From an uncultured Pedobacter sp. (GTDB taxonomy: Bacteria > Bacteroidota > Bacteroidia > Sphingobacteriales > Sphingobacteriaceae): a stretch of DNA of 64,000 nucleotides. This document shows, piece after piece, positions 44,701 through 53,130 of this stretch. The stretch covers positions 62,001-126,000 of the forward strand of contig NZ_CAMLIG010000006.1 in assembly GCF_946480185.1 (NCBI RefSeq), read 5' to 3'. The notes under the pieces are model-generated. The model was not told the origin of the DNA. It made no database searches and saw only the letters and a program-made list of their open reading frames with translations. How positions within the stretch are numbered: position 1 is the first letter of the stretch; each line of letters opens with the position of its first letter. The translations under genes were made by a program, and so were the position numbers.

Positions 44701-44949
44701 TTGTAGCATCGCGAGATTTTTGTAATTATCAATTTCAAAGTATCAAAATCATTAAAAGCAAAAATTATTTACGAGACCCAGATTTGTTTTCTAATGAATT
44801 AAATCAAAAATGGCATTCTTGCTAAAGAATTAATCTTCTTTTTATGCGTATATTTTTGGGGATTTCTTACCTCAAATAGAAACTTTATGTCCTCGTTTTC
44901 CGTATAAATGCCCAATGCACACCGGCATTCAGATCAGAAAATAGGATTA
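44701..44949. other. Intergenic region upstream of porP/sprF
   Basis: Together with the terminator before it (44599-44700) this is a 350-base gap with no recognised gene. It contains a TATTTTTG element at 44851-44858 and an ATG at 44908 in frame with the PorP gene. Confidence 0.5.
44851..44858 (+). promoter_or_regulatory. Candidate -7 element of the PorP/SprF gene
   Basis: TATTTTTG is a perfect TAnnTTTG, 99 bases before the chosen ATG. No -33 element was found at the normal distance. Confidence 0.45.
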
Positions 44950-45867
44950 ATGAAATATGTATTTGCCTTCATTGTTTTTTTTGTGGCGCAACACGCTTGT
45001 GCACAACAAAAGGCTATGTACACGCAGTACATGTTTAATACTTTGGCAATCAATCCCGCCTATTCAGCTCTTGATGAATCCTTAACCTTTACCGCACTAG
45101 CCAGACAACAATGGGTGGGTTTTAAAGGCGCTCCAAATACGCAAACCATATCCGTTCATAGTCCTATCGGCGAAAGCAATACTTTTATTGGGGGTATTAT
45201 CGTAAATGATCAAATTGGGGAAGTAATTAGAGAAACTGGTGGCGATATCAGTTTATCACAAAGGGTACCGGTTGGTTTGAATTCCTATTTTTCCGTAGGT
45301 CTTAATGCAGGTTCAAGTAGTTTTGGTGCGGCTTATTCTGATAATTATAAACAAAGTCCGGCATCTGCAAGTGATCCTGTTTTTCAAGACGAGCATGGCA
45401 TAAGGGTAAATTTTGGATGGGGCGCTATGCTGTTTTCAGATAAATATTATGTGGGAATTTCTGCCCCGTATTTTTTCTACAGAGATTTGGGCTCTTTGGC
45501 AAAATCTGCCAACAGCACAGCTTATCGCCCGCATTATATTTTGCAGGCCGGTTACCTTATGCAGCTAAATGATAACCTAAAATTTAAACCTAACTTTTTA
45601 GTAAAATATGTAAATGGTTCGCCCATACAGTTTGATATTAACGCCAACTTTTTAATTAACGAAACGCTTTGGTTAGGTGCTTCTTACCGGTCTTTAGACT
45701 CAATTGATGCGCTAGCCTCTATTTTTATCACTCCAGATTTGCAAGTGGGTTATTCTTACGATTTCACTAATACACAGTTGGCAAAAGCGCAGAGAGGATC
45801 ACATGAGATCGCTTTAAAATTTAGGTTGCCCGTACGCGGCAGAGACCATACCGCCTGTTATTTCTAA
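44950..45867 (+). CDS. Type IX secretion-associated PorP/SprF family protein
   Basis: The ATG at 44950 is taken as start because it begins the signal peptide (MKYVFAFIVFFVAQHACAQQ); an in-frame ATG at 44908 is possible but less likely. 305 residues. The pattern (YMFNTLAINPAYSALDESLT, then WVGFKGAPNTQT) and the repeated outer-membrane strands are those of PorP/SprF proteins, which accompany the type IX secretion and gliding system. No porK, porL, porM or porN gene is adjacent, so this is an orphan member, as is common. It is convergent with the barrel protein, with 2 bases between stops. Confidence 0.9.
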   Translation: MKYVFAFIVFFVAQHACAQQKAMYTQYMFNTLAINPAYSALDESLTFTALARQQWVGFKGAPNTQTISVHSPIGESNTFIGGIIVNDQIGEVIRETGGDISLSQRVPVGLNSYFSVGLNAGSSSFGAAYSDNYKQSPASASDPVFQDEHGIRVNFGWGAMLFSDKYYVGISAPYFFYRDLGSLAKSANSTAYRPHYILQAGYLMQLNDNLKFKPNFLVKYVNGSPIQFDINANFLINETLWLGASYRSLDSIDALASIFITPDLQVGYSYDFTNTQLAKAQRGSHEIALKFRLPVRGRDHTACYF

Positions 45868-45869
45868 GT

Positions 45870-48272
45870 TTATTTTTTTACACTGCTGCTTCCGCTATTA
45901 ATTTTGGTAAATCTGTAGCTCACAGCAATCAGGAAGTCTCTCGTTCTCTTGGTAATAAAGCTCTCCTGGTAAAAGTTTGGTCCTTCGGTTATGCTGGTTA
46001 TATTTCTCTCCGTAAATGGATCAACTGCGGTAACTCTTAAAGAAAATTTGTTTTTAAACAGGTTTCTTTTAAAACCAAACTGTGTTTGTACTGTGCCACT
46101 TGAAACACCTTGCGCTGCCGTGTTTTTTACATAATAAATGTTTAATTCTGCAAAGCTTTTTTTGCCAAAAGCATAATTCCCTCCTACACTTGTTTTAATA
46201 TTATAGCCGTTTCTGTTATAAGCCACGTTAGCAACAGAATGATACCCTATTTTGCTGAGCGTAAAACTGGCATTAAGATTTTGTTTTTTTGATGCCCTAT
46301 AGTTTCCAAAAACACTAAAACTTAAAGAAGAACTATTGGCTAAGTTTTGATAAGTAGTGTTGCTACTGCCGTCTTCTAAAACGGTTTTTACACGTTCAAT
46401 AATTTTGTTTGATTCGGCGTAACTTAAACGGGGCGAAACTGACCATTCTTTATCAAAAACGCTGAAACTTAATTCGTATTGGTTGGTAATGGATGGAATT
46501 AAATCCGGATTACCGAATCTTAAATTTTGCGGATCAGAGTTGTCAATGATAGGATTTAAAGCGTTTTCGCGAGGCCTAGCTATCCGTTTACTAAAACTTA
46601 AGCCAATCCTGTATTTGTTGTTGAATGATCTATTGATGATAGCGCTAGGAAAAAAGTTGGTATAAGGCTTTATCGAAAAGTTTGTTCCATTTTCTTGCTT
46701 AAAGTTAACATCGGTAAGTTCGGCTCTGTTACCCGCTCTTAAACTCCAGTCTTTGATTTTAAACCCTAAGGAGAAGTATGCTGAGTAGATGTTTTGGGTA
46801 AAATTGAAAACGTTAGTTAGGGACGGATTAAATTCGTATTGGTTACTTGTATAATCAAAAGACTGTACAGCTTGGTTTTCATCAGAACTACTCAAAGCCG
46901 TTTTTACCCCAGCTTCTAATCTGGTACTCAAAAAATCGAAAGATTTGTCATAATCCAAATTGAGGTCTAAGTTATTGCTTAAATCCCCGTTATCGTTTAG
47001 CTGAAGCGAGGGATCTGATTTTGCAGAACCATCAGGATTATAATAATACCGTTCGTAGTCTCTATTGCTATTTGTTGAGTTTCTGGCATAAACTACGCCC
47101 AAACTATATTGAGAGTTGTTTTTTAATTTAAGGTAGTAATCTGCATCTAAACTATAATTTACATAGTTGCTCCCGCTTCTGTTATTTTGTTGCCGTGTAT
47201 ATCGTAAATCATTTTGGTTATCTAAATATAAATTTTCTGATAAAGAATTGGTAATTCCGTTGTTAAAACCGCCACGGGCAGATAGCTTAATACTTTGAGC
47301 CGAATCAATATCTAAACTACCGCCAAATCTTGCACTTAATCCATCGCCTAGCCGTTTGCTATTATTACTTTGTTGGTTGTAAGTAGTATCTGTAAAAAAA
47401 TTGCTCCGGTTAGAATTGCCGTCGTTTAAACTGTTGTTATGGCTGTAGCCGACGTTTCCGGTAAAAGAATATTTGGTGTCCTTTTTAGAAACAAATATCC
47501 CAGAATTATTATTGCCCAAAGTGCCAACCCGCGAGGTTACGTTTCCGCTAAGCCCTACTTTTTTGCCTTTTTTCAAAACGATATTAATGATTCCATCGCC
47601 ATCAGCATCGAATTTTGAGGAAGGATTTGTAATCACCTCTACACTTTCCAAAGCATCAGAAGGTAAAATACTTAGTAGCTCGCCAATGCTGTTGGAACTG
47701 TAATCAGACGGTTTTCCGTCGATAAAAATTCTTGTGTTTCTTTTACCCGCAATGGTTGCCTTACCGTCAATATCAACAGTAACTAGGGGTACATTTTTTA
47801 AAATATCAGTTGCTACGCTTCCTTCAGAAAAAATGCTTTGATCAACATTGTAAACAATTTTATCATCCTGCATTTCAATAAGTGGCTTTTTATACTCAAT
47901 CACCACTTCGTTAAGCATCTGCTTGTCAGTTGTTAGTGTAACTTCTCCTAAATTTACGTTTGCCCGGTCATCAGTCAATAAAATATTTTTTATCGTTTTT
48001 GTTTGATAGCCAATAAACGAAAACTTAATGGTGTAAGTACCAAGCGGTAAGTTTTTGATAGCAAATGCACCATTAGCATCAGACTGATAGGGCTTTATTG
48101 TTAAGCTGTCTGCGTTATTGTATAAAGATATATTTAAAAAGGGGATGGTTTCCTTACTTTCTAAATCTGCTACTTTCCCGCTCAAACTGCCAACCGTTTG
48201 GCCAAAAGCAACATTTTTTGCGCAAAAGAAGAGTAGAATAATAAAAAGAAAGTGCCGAAATTTTAACTTCAA
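45870..48272 (-). CDS. Outer membrane beta-barrel family protein (TonB-receptor-like)
   Basis: 800 residues. A signal peptide is followed by a carboxypeptidase-regulatory-like domain (SLSGKVADLESKETIPFLNI, then FIGYQTKTIKN), then a plug-like domain with IFIDGKPSDYSSNSIGELLS and VEVITNPSSKFDADGDGIIN, and many Tyr/Asn-rich beta strands. It ends FLIAVSYRFTKIN; the last residues are polar. This is the OMP_b-brl_3 layout. The substrate is not known. No SusD is adjacent, so it is not a polysaccharide-utilisation locus. Confidence 0.9.
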   Translation of the reverse strand: MKLKFRHFLFIILLFFCAKNVAFGQTVGSLSGKVADLESKETIPFLNISLYNNADSLTIKPYQSDANGAFAIKNLPLGTYTIKFSFIGYQTKTIKNILLTDDRANVNLGEVTLTTDKQMLNEVVIEYKKPLIEMQDDKIVYNVDQSIFSEGSVATDILKNVPLVTVDIDGKATIAGKRNTRIFIDGKPSDYSSNSIGELLSILPSDALESVEVITNPSSKFDADGDGIINIVLKKGKKVGLSGNVTSRVGTLGNNNSGIFVSKKDTKYSFTGNVGYSHNNSLNDGNSNRSNFFTDTTYNQQSNNSKRLGDGLSARFGGSLDIDSAQSIKLSARGGFNNGITNSLSENLYLDNQNDLRYTRQQNNRSGSNYVNYSLDADYYLKLKNNSQYSLGVVYARNSTNSNRDYERYYYNPDGSAKSDPSLQLNDNGDLSNNLDLNLDYDKSFDFLSTRLEAGVKTALSSSDENQAVQSFDYTSNQYEFNPSLTNVFNFTQNIYSAYFSLGFKIKDWSLRAGNRAELTDVNFKQENGTNFSIKPYTNFFPSAIINRSFNNKYRIGLSFSKRIARPRENALNPIIDNSDPQNLRFGNPDLIPSITNQYELSFSVFDKEWSVSPRLSYAESNKIIERVKTVLEDGSSNTTYQNLANSSSLSFSVFGNYRASKKQNLNASFTLSKIGYHSVANVAYNRNGYNIKTSVGGNYAFGKKSFAELNIYYVKNTAAQGVSSGTVQTQFGFKRNLFKNKFSLRVTAVDPFTERNITSITEGPNFYQESFITKRTRDFLIAVSYRFTKINSGSSSVKK

Positions 48273-48374
48273 ATTTAGCTGATATTAGTGAACCTTAAAG
48301 GGTATAGACTCCTTGCAACACAAATGGTTTAATTGCTAACAAAAAACTTGAAAGAGGTTTGATAAAATAAAAAG

Positions 48375-48659
48375 CTAATCAACGGTTACACTCAGGCCTT
48401 CTTGTTGCAAAATTTTGCGGTAAACCTCCATCTCGGTAAAAGAACCTTCCAAAATAGCACATTTACCCTCGTTATGCACTGTCCAAGCTATTTTCTCCGC
48501 TTGGTTTTCAGAATAATCCAAATACTTCATCAAGCAGTAAATAACATGGTCAAAAGAGTTAACGTCATCATTCCATAAAATTAAGCGGTGTATCACTTTT
48601 AACGACGTTAAAATCTCGTCTAAAGTGAAAGTTTCTTCCTGCGTTTGGGTATCAGCCAT
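48375..48659 (-). CDS. clpS: ATP-dependent Clp protease adaptor ClpS
   Basis: 94 residues. The core (ILWNDDVNSFDHVIYCLMKY, then AWTVHNEGKCAILEGSFTEM) is that of ClpS, which delivers N-degron substrates to ClpAP. A family Asp/Asn/His pocket can be recognised in NDDVNSFDH and TVHNEG. Standard length. It is a single gene. Confidence 0.95.
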   Translation of the reverse strand: MADTQTQEETFTLDEILTSLKVIHRLILWNDDVNSFDHVIYCLMKYLDYSENQAEKIAWTVHNEGKCAILEGSFTEMEVYRKILQQEGLSVTVD

Positions 48660-48795
48660 CTATATTCAAGTGGAAATCAGTATAAAATTTGAATGGCTTA
48701 AATTAACAAATTATCAGCAAAAATTAAACAATTAATTTGAAAGGGAACGGCAATACGTTTCAGGTTCTTCCGTCTGGTTTTCCGTTATAGTCCTC

Positions 48796-48814
48796 GCTCC
48801 GTGAAAAACGGAGC
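48796..48814. repeat. Hairpin in a possible dispersed repeat
   Basis: GCTCCGT-GAAAA-ACGGAGC is a perfect 7-bp stem. The flanking sequence to about 48870 (for example GCTGTGGGCTGCCGCTTC) resembles intergenic repeats of Pedobacter-like genomes, from memory. It lies in the gap between clpS and the DUF4407 gene, which holds no gene. Confidence 0.5.
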
Positions 48815-48902
48815 TGTGGGCTGCCGCTTCATCCCAGCTTATGAATAAATGGGGCTGTGCTTTGCTATTTGGGTTTAAAAATTAGGAACTAATTTTTAGT
48901 CA

Positions 48903-50015
48903 CTATTGGTATTCATCCAAATCTCTCTTCACCCTCCTACGCACAAATATTTTCTCTTTCTCGCTTTCTTCGCCGGTTTTAGTGTCTTGCACATTGTCGG
49001 TTACGTTAATTAAATGTTCTTTTTCACGTTCGCTTTGGTGTACGGCTACCTCTTCCGTGTTTTGTAATGCAACATCATAAGGGCCTTTATCACTCATCAG
49101 TTTTACAAAAACAGGTAAACACTCCAGCAGAATAAACAAAAAGGAGATAAAAGAAATGGCCAGATAGGTATCAATATCTCGGCTGCCATCTGGGTTAAAA
49201 GAAAGCTGGCCCAAAGCGTAATTTCTATCAGCAAAACCAGCCACGTTTGATAAACTATCCAACTGTGTTTCGTTAAATAGTTTTGTGCCATTTAAACCTT
49301 CAATTTCTTTTCGGGTATCAATAATTTTATCCATTTGCGCTAACTCACTACGCACCTGCAAAAGCCGTTGTTCTTTTTGTGTGACTACAGCTTCTTTTTG
49401 CTTGGCATAGGTCCCATAGCCGTTTATGCCGCTGGTTTGGTTCGTTTTATCTCCAAATACTTCTTGGTTAAGGATATATCTTGAGCGGTTAATGTCTTTT
49501 TCTAAAGAATCTTTTTCTGTTTTTAAATCTTGCAATTTGGCCAATTCAAGATTGTATTTGTTGGTAAAAGCTTTATTTAGGGTGTCAATTTTTGAACGTT
49601 GTCCGTTTAAATAACTGGTTTTTAATTTCTGCCTAATTTCCTTATCAAAAATTTTAAGTTCTAAAGGTCTTGAAATAATAATTCCAATCATTATAGCCAA
49701 CAAAATACGCGGTAAAGCCTGTAAAATCTGGCGGTTGGTATCGCCAGTTTTTTTGATACTCGCCACAATATATCGGTCCATATTAAAAATGGCCAAGCCC
49801 CAAATAATCCCAAAAAATAAAGAGAAAAATATGGCGCTACTGCTCCCAGAAAAAACAAAATACATGGCGTAACCGCCAGATAGGCAAGCAAACAATGCGG
49901 TAAAGAAAATGGTAGCGCCAATGCCTACAAACTTATTATGCTCTGTAGGATATTTTTTTAGCGTTTCAATATGTGCGCCGGAGCAAAACCAAAAAAAGTC
50001 GGTTATTTTTTTCAT
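48903..50015 (-). CDS. DUF4407 membrane protein
   Basis: 370 residues. It has transmembrane segments near the N-terminus (IGATIFFTALFACLSGGYAM, IFFSLFFGIIWGLAIF, LLAIMIGIIISRPLEL), a long polar coiled-coil region (about 140-240, with QTSGINGYGTYAKQKEAVVT) and a final hydrophobic segment (YLAISFISFLFILLECLPVF). This layout is that of DUF4407, a widespread family without known function. The last 60 residues are acidic and polar. Single gene. Confidence 0.88.
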   Translation of the reverse strand: MKKITDFFWFCSGAHIETLKKYPTEHNKFVGIGATIFFTALFACLSGGYAMYFVFSGSSSAIFFSLFFGIIWGLAIFNMDRYIVASIKKTGDTNRQILQALPRILLAIMIGIIISRPLELKIFDKEIRQKLKTSYLNGQRSKIDTLNKAFTNKYNLELAKLQDLKTEKDSLEKDINRSRYILNQEVFGDKTNQTSGINGYGTYAKQKEAVVTQKEQRLLQVRSELAQMDKIIDTRKEIEGLNGTKLFNETQLDSLSNVAGFADRNYALGQLSFNPDGSRDIDTYLAISFISFLFILLECLPVFVKLMSDKGPYDVALQNTEEVAVHQSEREKEHLINVTDNVQDTKTGEESEKEKIFVRRRVKRDLDEYQ

Positions 50016-50158
50016 TGATAGTGATTGTCAAAAGCTATTCCATAAAAACGTTTGAACGCAAAGTTTCATACATTTTTTGGTAATTAAACTTTGTAAAACA
50101 GCAGATGTTACAAAGAGAATGTAATTAGAGGTAATAAAGTGTGGTGGTGAAACTGAAC

Positions 50159-50887
50159 TTAGATGCCCAACATATCGCAAGTTTTTTCTGCAGCCAATTT
50201 TTCTGCGTTTTTTTTGCTGTAATCTGTTGCGCTTGCCATTGCTTCGGTGTCTATAAATACCTGAACAGAAAATAATTTAGCGCTGTCTCCTTCGGCATTT
50301 GCAGTAGGTTCAAAAGAAATTTCTTTTGACTGGCTTTGGCACCATTCAATCAGCTTACTTTTAAAGTTTGTTTCGGTAATTTCTAAGGTATGGATATCAA
50401 CATGTGGTTTAATAATCCTATCTATGATAAAACTTTTGGTAAACTCATAACCTTTGTCCAAATAAATCGCACCAATTAAAGCTTCAAAGGCATCGCCAAG
50501 CAGCGAACTTTGTTTGGTAGTTACGTTAATGGTTTTCTGGTCGAAATCAATCAATTCCTGAAATCCAAGCTTTCTGCCTAATTGGTTTAGATTTGCCCGC
50601 CTCACAATTTTTGACCGTAGTTCGGTTAAAAAACCTTCATCCTTATAAGGGTAAAGTTTAAAAAGAAGTTCTGCAATTACAGATCCTAAAACGGCATCTC
50701 CTAAAAACTCGAGTCTTTCGTTACTGCTTTTTGAGCCATTTTTTAATACCACCGCCATAGAACGGTGGCGAAATGCCATTTTATAAAGCGACAAGTTACC
50801 AGGCACAAAACCCAATAAATTCTTCATCCGCTTTACGTATTTACGATCAGGGGAAATATGAAGCTTATAAATTTTTGATAAGGGCAT
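50159..50887 (-). CDS. rnc: Ribonuclease III
   Basis: 242 residues. The catalytic signature ERLEFLGDAVLGSV, the second acidic helix (LLGDAFEALIGAIYLDKGYE) and a C-terminal dsRNA-binding domain (FKSKLIEWCQSQSKEISFEP, then KKNAEKLAAEKTCDML) are present. It cleaves double-stranded RNA, processing rRNA and mRNA. It is the last gene of acpP-fabF-rnc (77 bases after fabF). Confidence 0.97.
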   Translation of the reverse strand: MPLSKIYKLHISPDRKYVKRMKNLLGFVPGNLSLYKMAFRHRSMAVVLKNGSKSSNERLEFLGDAVLGSVIAELLFKLYPYKDEGFLTELRSKIVRRANLNQLGRKLGFQELIDFDQKTINVTTKQSSLLGDAFEALIGAIYLDKGYEFTKSFIIDRIIKPHVDIHTLEITETNFKSKLIEWCQSQSKEISFEPTANAEGDSAKLFSVQVFIDTEAMASATDYSKKNAEKLAAEKTCDMLGI

Positions 50888-50964
50888 TCAAATAATTAAA
50901 AAAGATGCATCAGTGTTGTCATTAAAAAGTGGCTTTGAATAAATTAACAATGCAAGCGCATCAA

Positions 50965-52218
50965 TTAACCTTCGTACTTTTTAAAAATAACAGAAGCATT
51001 GTGCCCACCAAAACCAAAAGTATTTGATAACGCAACCTTTACATCTCTTTTTTGAGCCGTATTGAAAGTTAAGTTCAACTTTGGATCAATAGCAGGATCA
51101 TCTGTAAAGTGATTGATTGTTGGCGGAATAATTCCGTTTTGTATAGCCAAAATACAAGCAATAGACTCAATTGCGCCGGCAGCGCCTAACAAATGGCCTG
51201 TCATAGATTTTGTTGAGCTAATATTTAGTTTGTAAGCATGCTCGCCAAACAAATTAACAATTGCGGTGGTTTCACTAATGTCTCCTAAAGGGGTAGAAGT
51301 TCCATGAACATTGATGTAATCAATATCTGCGGTGGTTAAACCGGCATCATCTAAAGCAGATTGCATCACTAATTTAGCACCTAATCCTTCTGGGTGAGGA
51401 GCGGTGATGTGATTTGCATCGGCACTCATGCCTCCGCCTACAATTTCTGCGTAGATTTTTGCTCCACGAGCTTTTGCATGTTCCAGCTCTTCTAAAATAA
51501 TGGTTCCAGCGCCTTCGCCGGCAACAAAACCATCACGGTCTTTATCAAACGGACGGGAAGCTGTTTTAGGATCATCATTTCTAGTTGAAAGTGCATGCAT
51601 TGCATTGAACCCGCCAATTCCTGCTTCGTTTAAGATAGCCTCTGAACCCCCGGAAACAATCATATCTGCCCTGCCTAATTTGATATAGGTAAATGCATCT
51701 ATTAAAGCATTGGTTGATGAAGCACATGCAGAAACGCAAGAAAAGTTTGGTCCACGTAATCCATATTTCATAGAAATATGGCCGGGAGCAATGTCAATAA
51801 TCATTTTTGGAATAAAAAAAGGATTAAGCCTTGGCGTTCCATCGCCTTTGGCAAAAGTCATAATCTCATCCAAAAATGTTTTTAATCCGCCAATCCCAGC
51901 TCCCCAAATCACACCAATTCTATTGGTGTTTAATTTAGTAAAGTCTAAACCAGCGTCTTTAACGGCCTCTTCCGTAGAAACTAAAGCATATTGAACAAAT
52001 GGGTCTAATTTTCGAGCTTCTTTTTTGTCCAAATAATCTTCTGCAACAAAGTCTTTCACCTCACAGGCAAACTTTGTCTTGAATTTTTCTGTATCAAAAC
52101 GCGTCATAGGAGCAGCACCGCTTACTCCATTTATTAATCCATTCCAATATTCTGGAACAGTTTTACCAATTGGAGTAAGCGCCCCTAATCCTGTAACAAC
52201 AACTCTTTTAAGCTCCAT
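50965..52218 (-). CDS. fabF: Beta-ketoacyl-ACP synthase II
   Basis: 417 residues. The catalytic Cys is in NFSCVSACASSTNALIDA, with His residues in NVHGTSTPLGD and the C-terminal NTFGFGGHNAS. It elongates acyl-ACP in type II fatty acid synthesis. It lies 19 bases downstream of acpP in the common acpP-fabF-rnc order. Confidence 0.98.
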   Translation of the reverse strand: MELKRVVVTGLGALTPIGKTVPEYWNGLINGVSGAAPMTRFDTEKFKTKFACEVKDFVAEDYLDKKEARKLDPFVQYALVSTEEAVKDAGLDFTKLNTNRIGVIWGAGIGGLKTFLDEIMTFAKGDGTPRLNPFFIPKMIIDIAPGHISMKYGLRGPNFSCVSACASSTNALIDAFTYIKLGRADMIVSGGSEAILNEAGIGGFNAMHALSTRNDDPKTASRPFDKDRDGFVAGEGAGTIILEELEHAKARGAKIYAEIVGGGMSADANHITAPHPEGLGAKLVMQSALDDAGLTTADIDYINVHGTSTPLGDISETTAIVNLFGEHAYKLNISSTKSMTGHLLGAAGAIESIACILAIQNGIIPPTINHFTDDPAIDPKLNLTFNTAQKRDVKVALSNTFGFGGHNASVIFKKYEG

Positions 52219-52237
52219 TTATTCAATTAAGCAATAA

Positions 52238-52474
52238 TTATTTTACGTTTTTTTCCAAATAAGAGATGGCTTGACCAACAGTACTGATGGTTTCAGCTTG
52301 ATCATCTGGAATTGCTACGTTAAATTCTTTTTCGAATTCCATGATCAATTCAACGGTGTCTAATGAGTCAGCACCTAAATCGTTTGTGAAAGACGCCTCT
52401 GGTGTTACTTCACCTTCGTCAACACCTAGTTTTTCAACGATAATTGCTTTTACTCTTGAAGCGATATCAGACAT
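52238..52474 (-). CDS. acpP: Acyl carrier protein
   Basis: 78 residues, acidic. The phosphopantetheine site is the Ser in [20 protein letters not shown]. It carries growing acyl chains for FabF and other fatty-acid enzymes. It is the first gene of acpP-fabF-rnc and divergent from the IPExxxVDY gene. Confidence 0.98.
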   Translation of the reverse strand: MSDIASRVKAIIVEKLGVDEGEVTPEASFTNDLGADSLDTVELIMEFEKEFNVAIPDDQAETISTVGQAISYLEKNVK

Positions 52475-52543
52475 AATACTTATAATTAAGGGTTAAAAAT
52501 TCTGTGCAAAGAAAAATAAATTCTGTCAAATATCAAACCTTTT

Positions 52544-52551
52544 TATTTTTG
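52544..52551 (+). promoter_or_regulatory. Candidate -7 element of the IPExxxVDY gene
   Basis: TATTTTTG is a perfect TAnnTTTG, 66 bases before the start codon and in the right orientation. No clear -33 element was recognised. Confidence 0.45.
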
Positions 52552-52617
52552 CCCTAATTTTGGTGAGGGAATGCTAAACAAAGCGGCTAAATATTTACCG
52601 AAATTAACCTTTATATT

Positions 52618-53034
52618 TTGAAAAAAAACATTTTAGAGCTAGAACCTGATTTTGATTTCAAACTTATTGCCATAACCTCGTCTTTAAGGGACTACAGACT
52701 ATGTTTTGCGATAAATAAAATTACAGAATTTGATTTTAGAAAGGTGGATGATCTTGAGATTTCATTTAAAAATACGCCTAAAAAATTTTTTTCACGCTAC
52801 GTTTACTATCCAGAAAACATAGAATGTGAATTTATTTTTTTAGCTAATAAAGGAACGGACGGCTTCCTAATTCCGGAGATGAAACAGATAGATTATTTTA
52901 TTTTGATCAAAGAATTTATTGACGAAGAAGACCAAGATTTATTTTTATCGCAATTAAGGCAGCTCAAAGAAATACAAGCAGTGGTTGAAGTAAAACCGGA
53001 GAAAATAAAATCAAAGGAGAATCTGATTTTTTAA
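52618..53034 (+). CDS. IPExxxVDY family protein
   Basis: 138 residues starting at TTG, with no ATG or GTG upstream in the frame that would give a better beginning. The family hallmark is IPEMKQIDY, an IPExxxVDY variant with Ile for Val. Nearly all Bacteroidetes carry this short protein of unknown function, usually next to pyk as here. The pyk ATG lies 96 bases downstream with its own promoter between. The C-terminal end is charged. Confidence 0.88.
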   Translation: MKKNILELEPDFDFKLIAITSSLRDYRLCFAINKITEFDFRKVDDLEISFKNTPKKFFSRYVYYPENIECEFIFLANKGTDGFLIPEMKQIDYFILIKEFIDEEDQDLFLSQLRQLKEIQAVVEVKPEKIKSKENLIF

Positions 53035-53040
53035 TGACAA

Positions 53041-53072
53041 TTTGAGTTAGTGTGAAAAATACACTACTTTTG
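53041..53072 (+). promoter_or_regulatory. Promoter of pyk
   Basis: TTTG at 53041-53044, a 20-base spacer and TACTTTTG at 53065-53072 match the Bacteroidetes promoter in full. The start would be near 53079, about 52 bases before the pyk ATG. Confidence 0.75.
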
Positions 53073-53130
53073 ATTGTTAGAGTCGAGAGACTTTTAAAAA
53101 AATTGACAAAAAGAATTTCAAAAAAAATAT

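Noticed and set aside
44908..48272. Type IX secretion locus or polysaccharide-utilisation locus
   Set aside because: Only a PorP/SprF member and a lone barrel protein are present, with no porKLMN, SusD or glycoside hydrolase.
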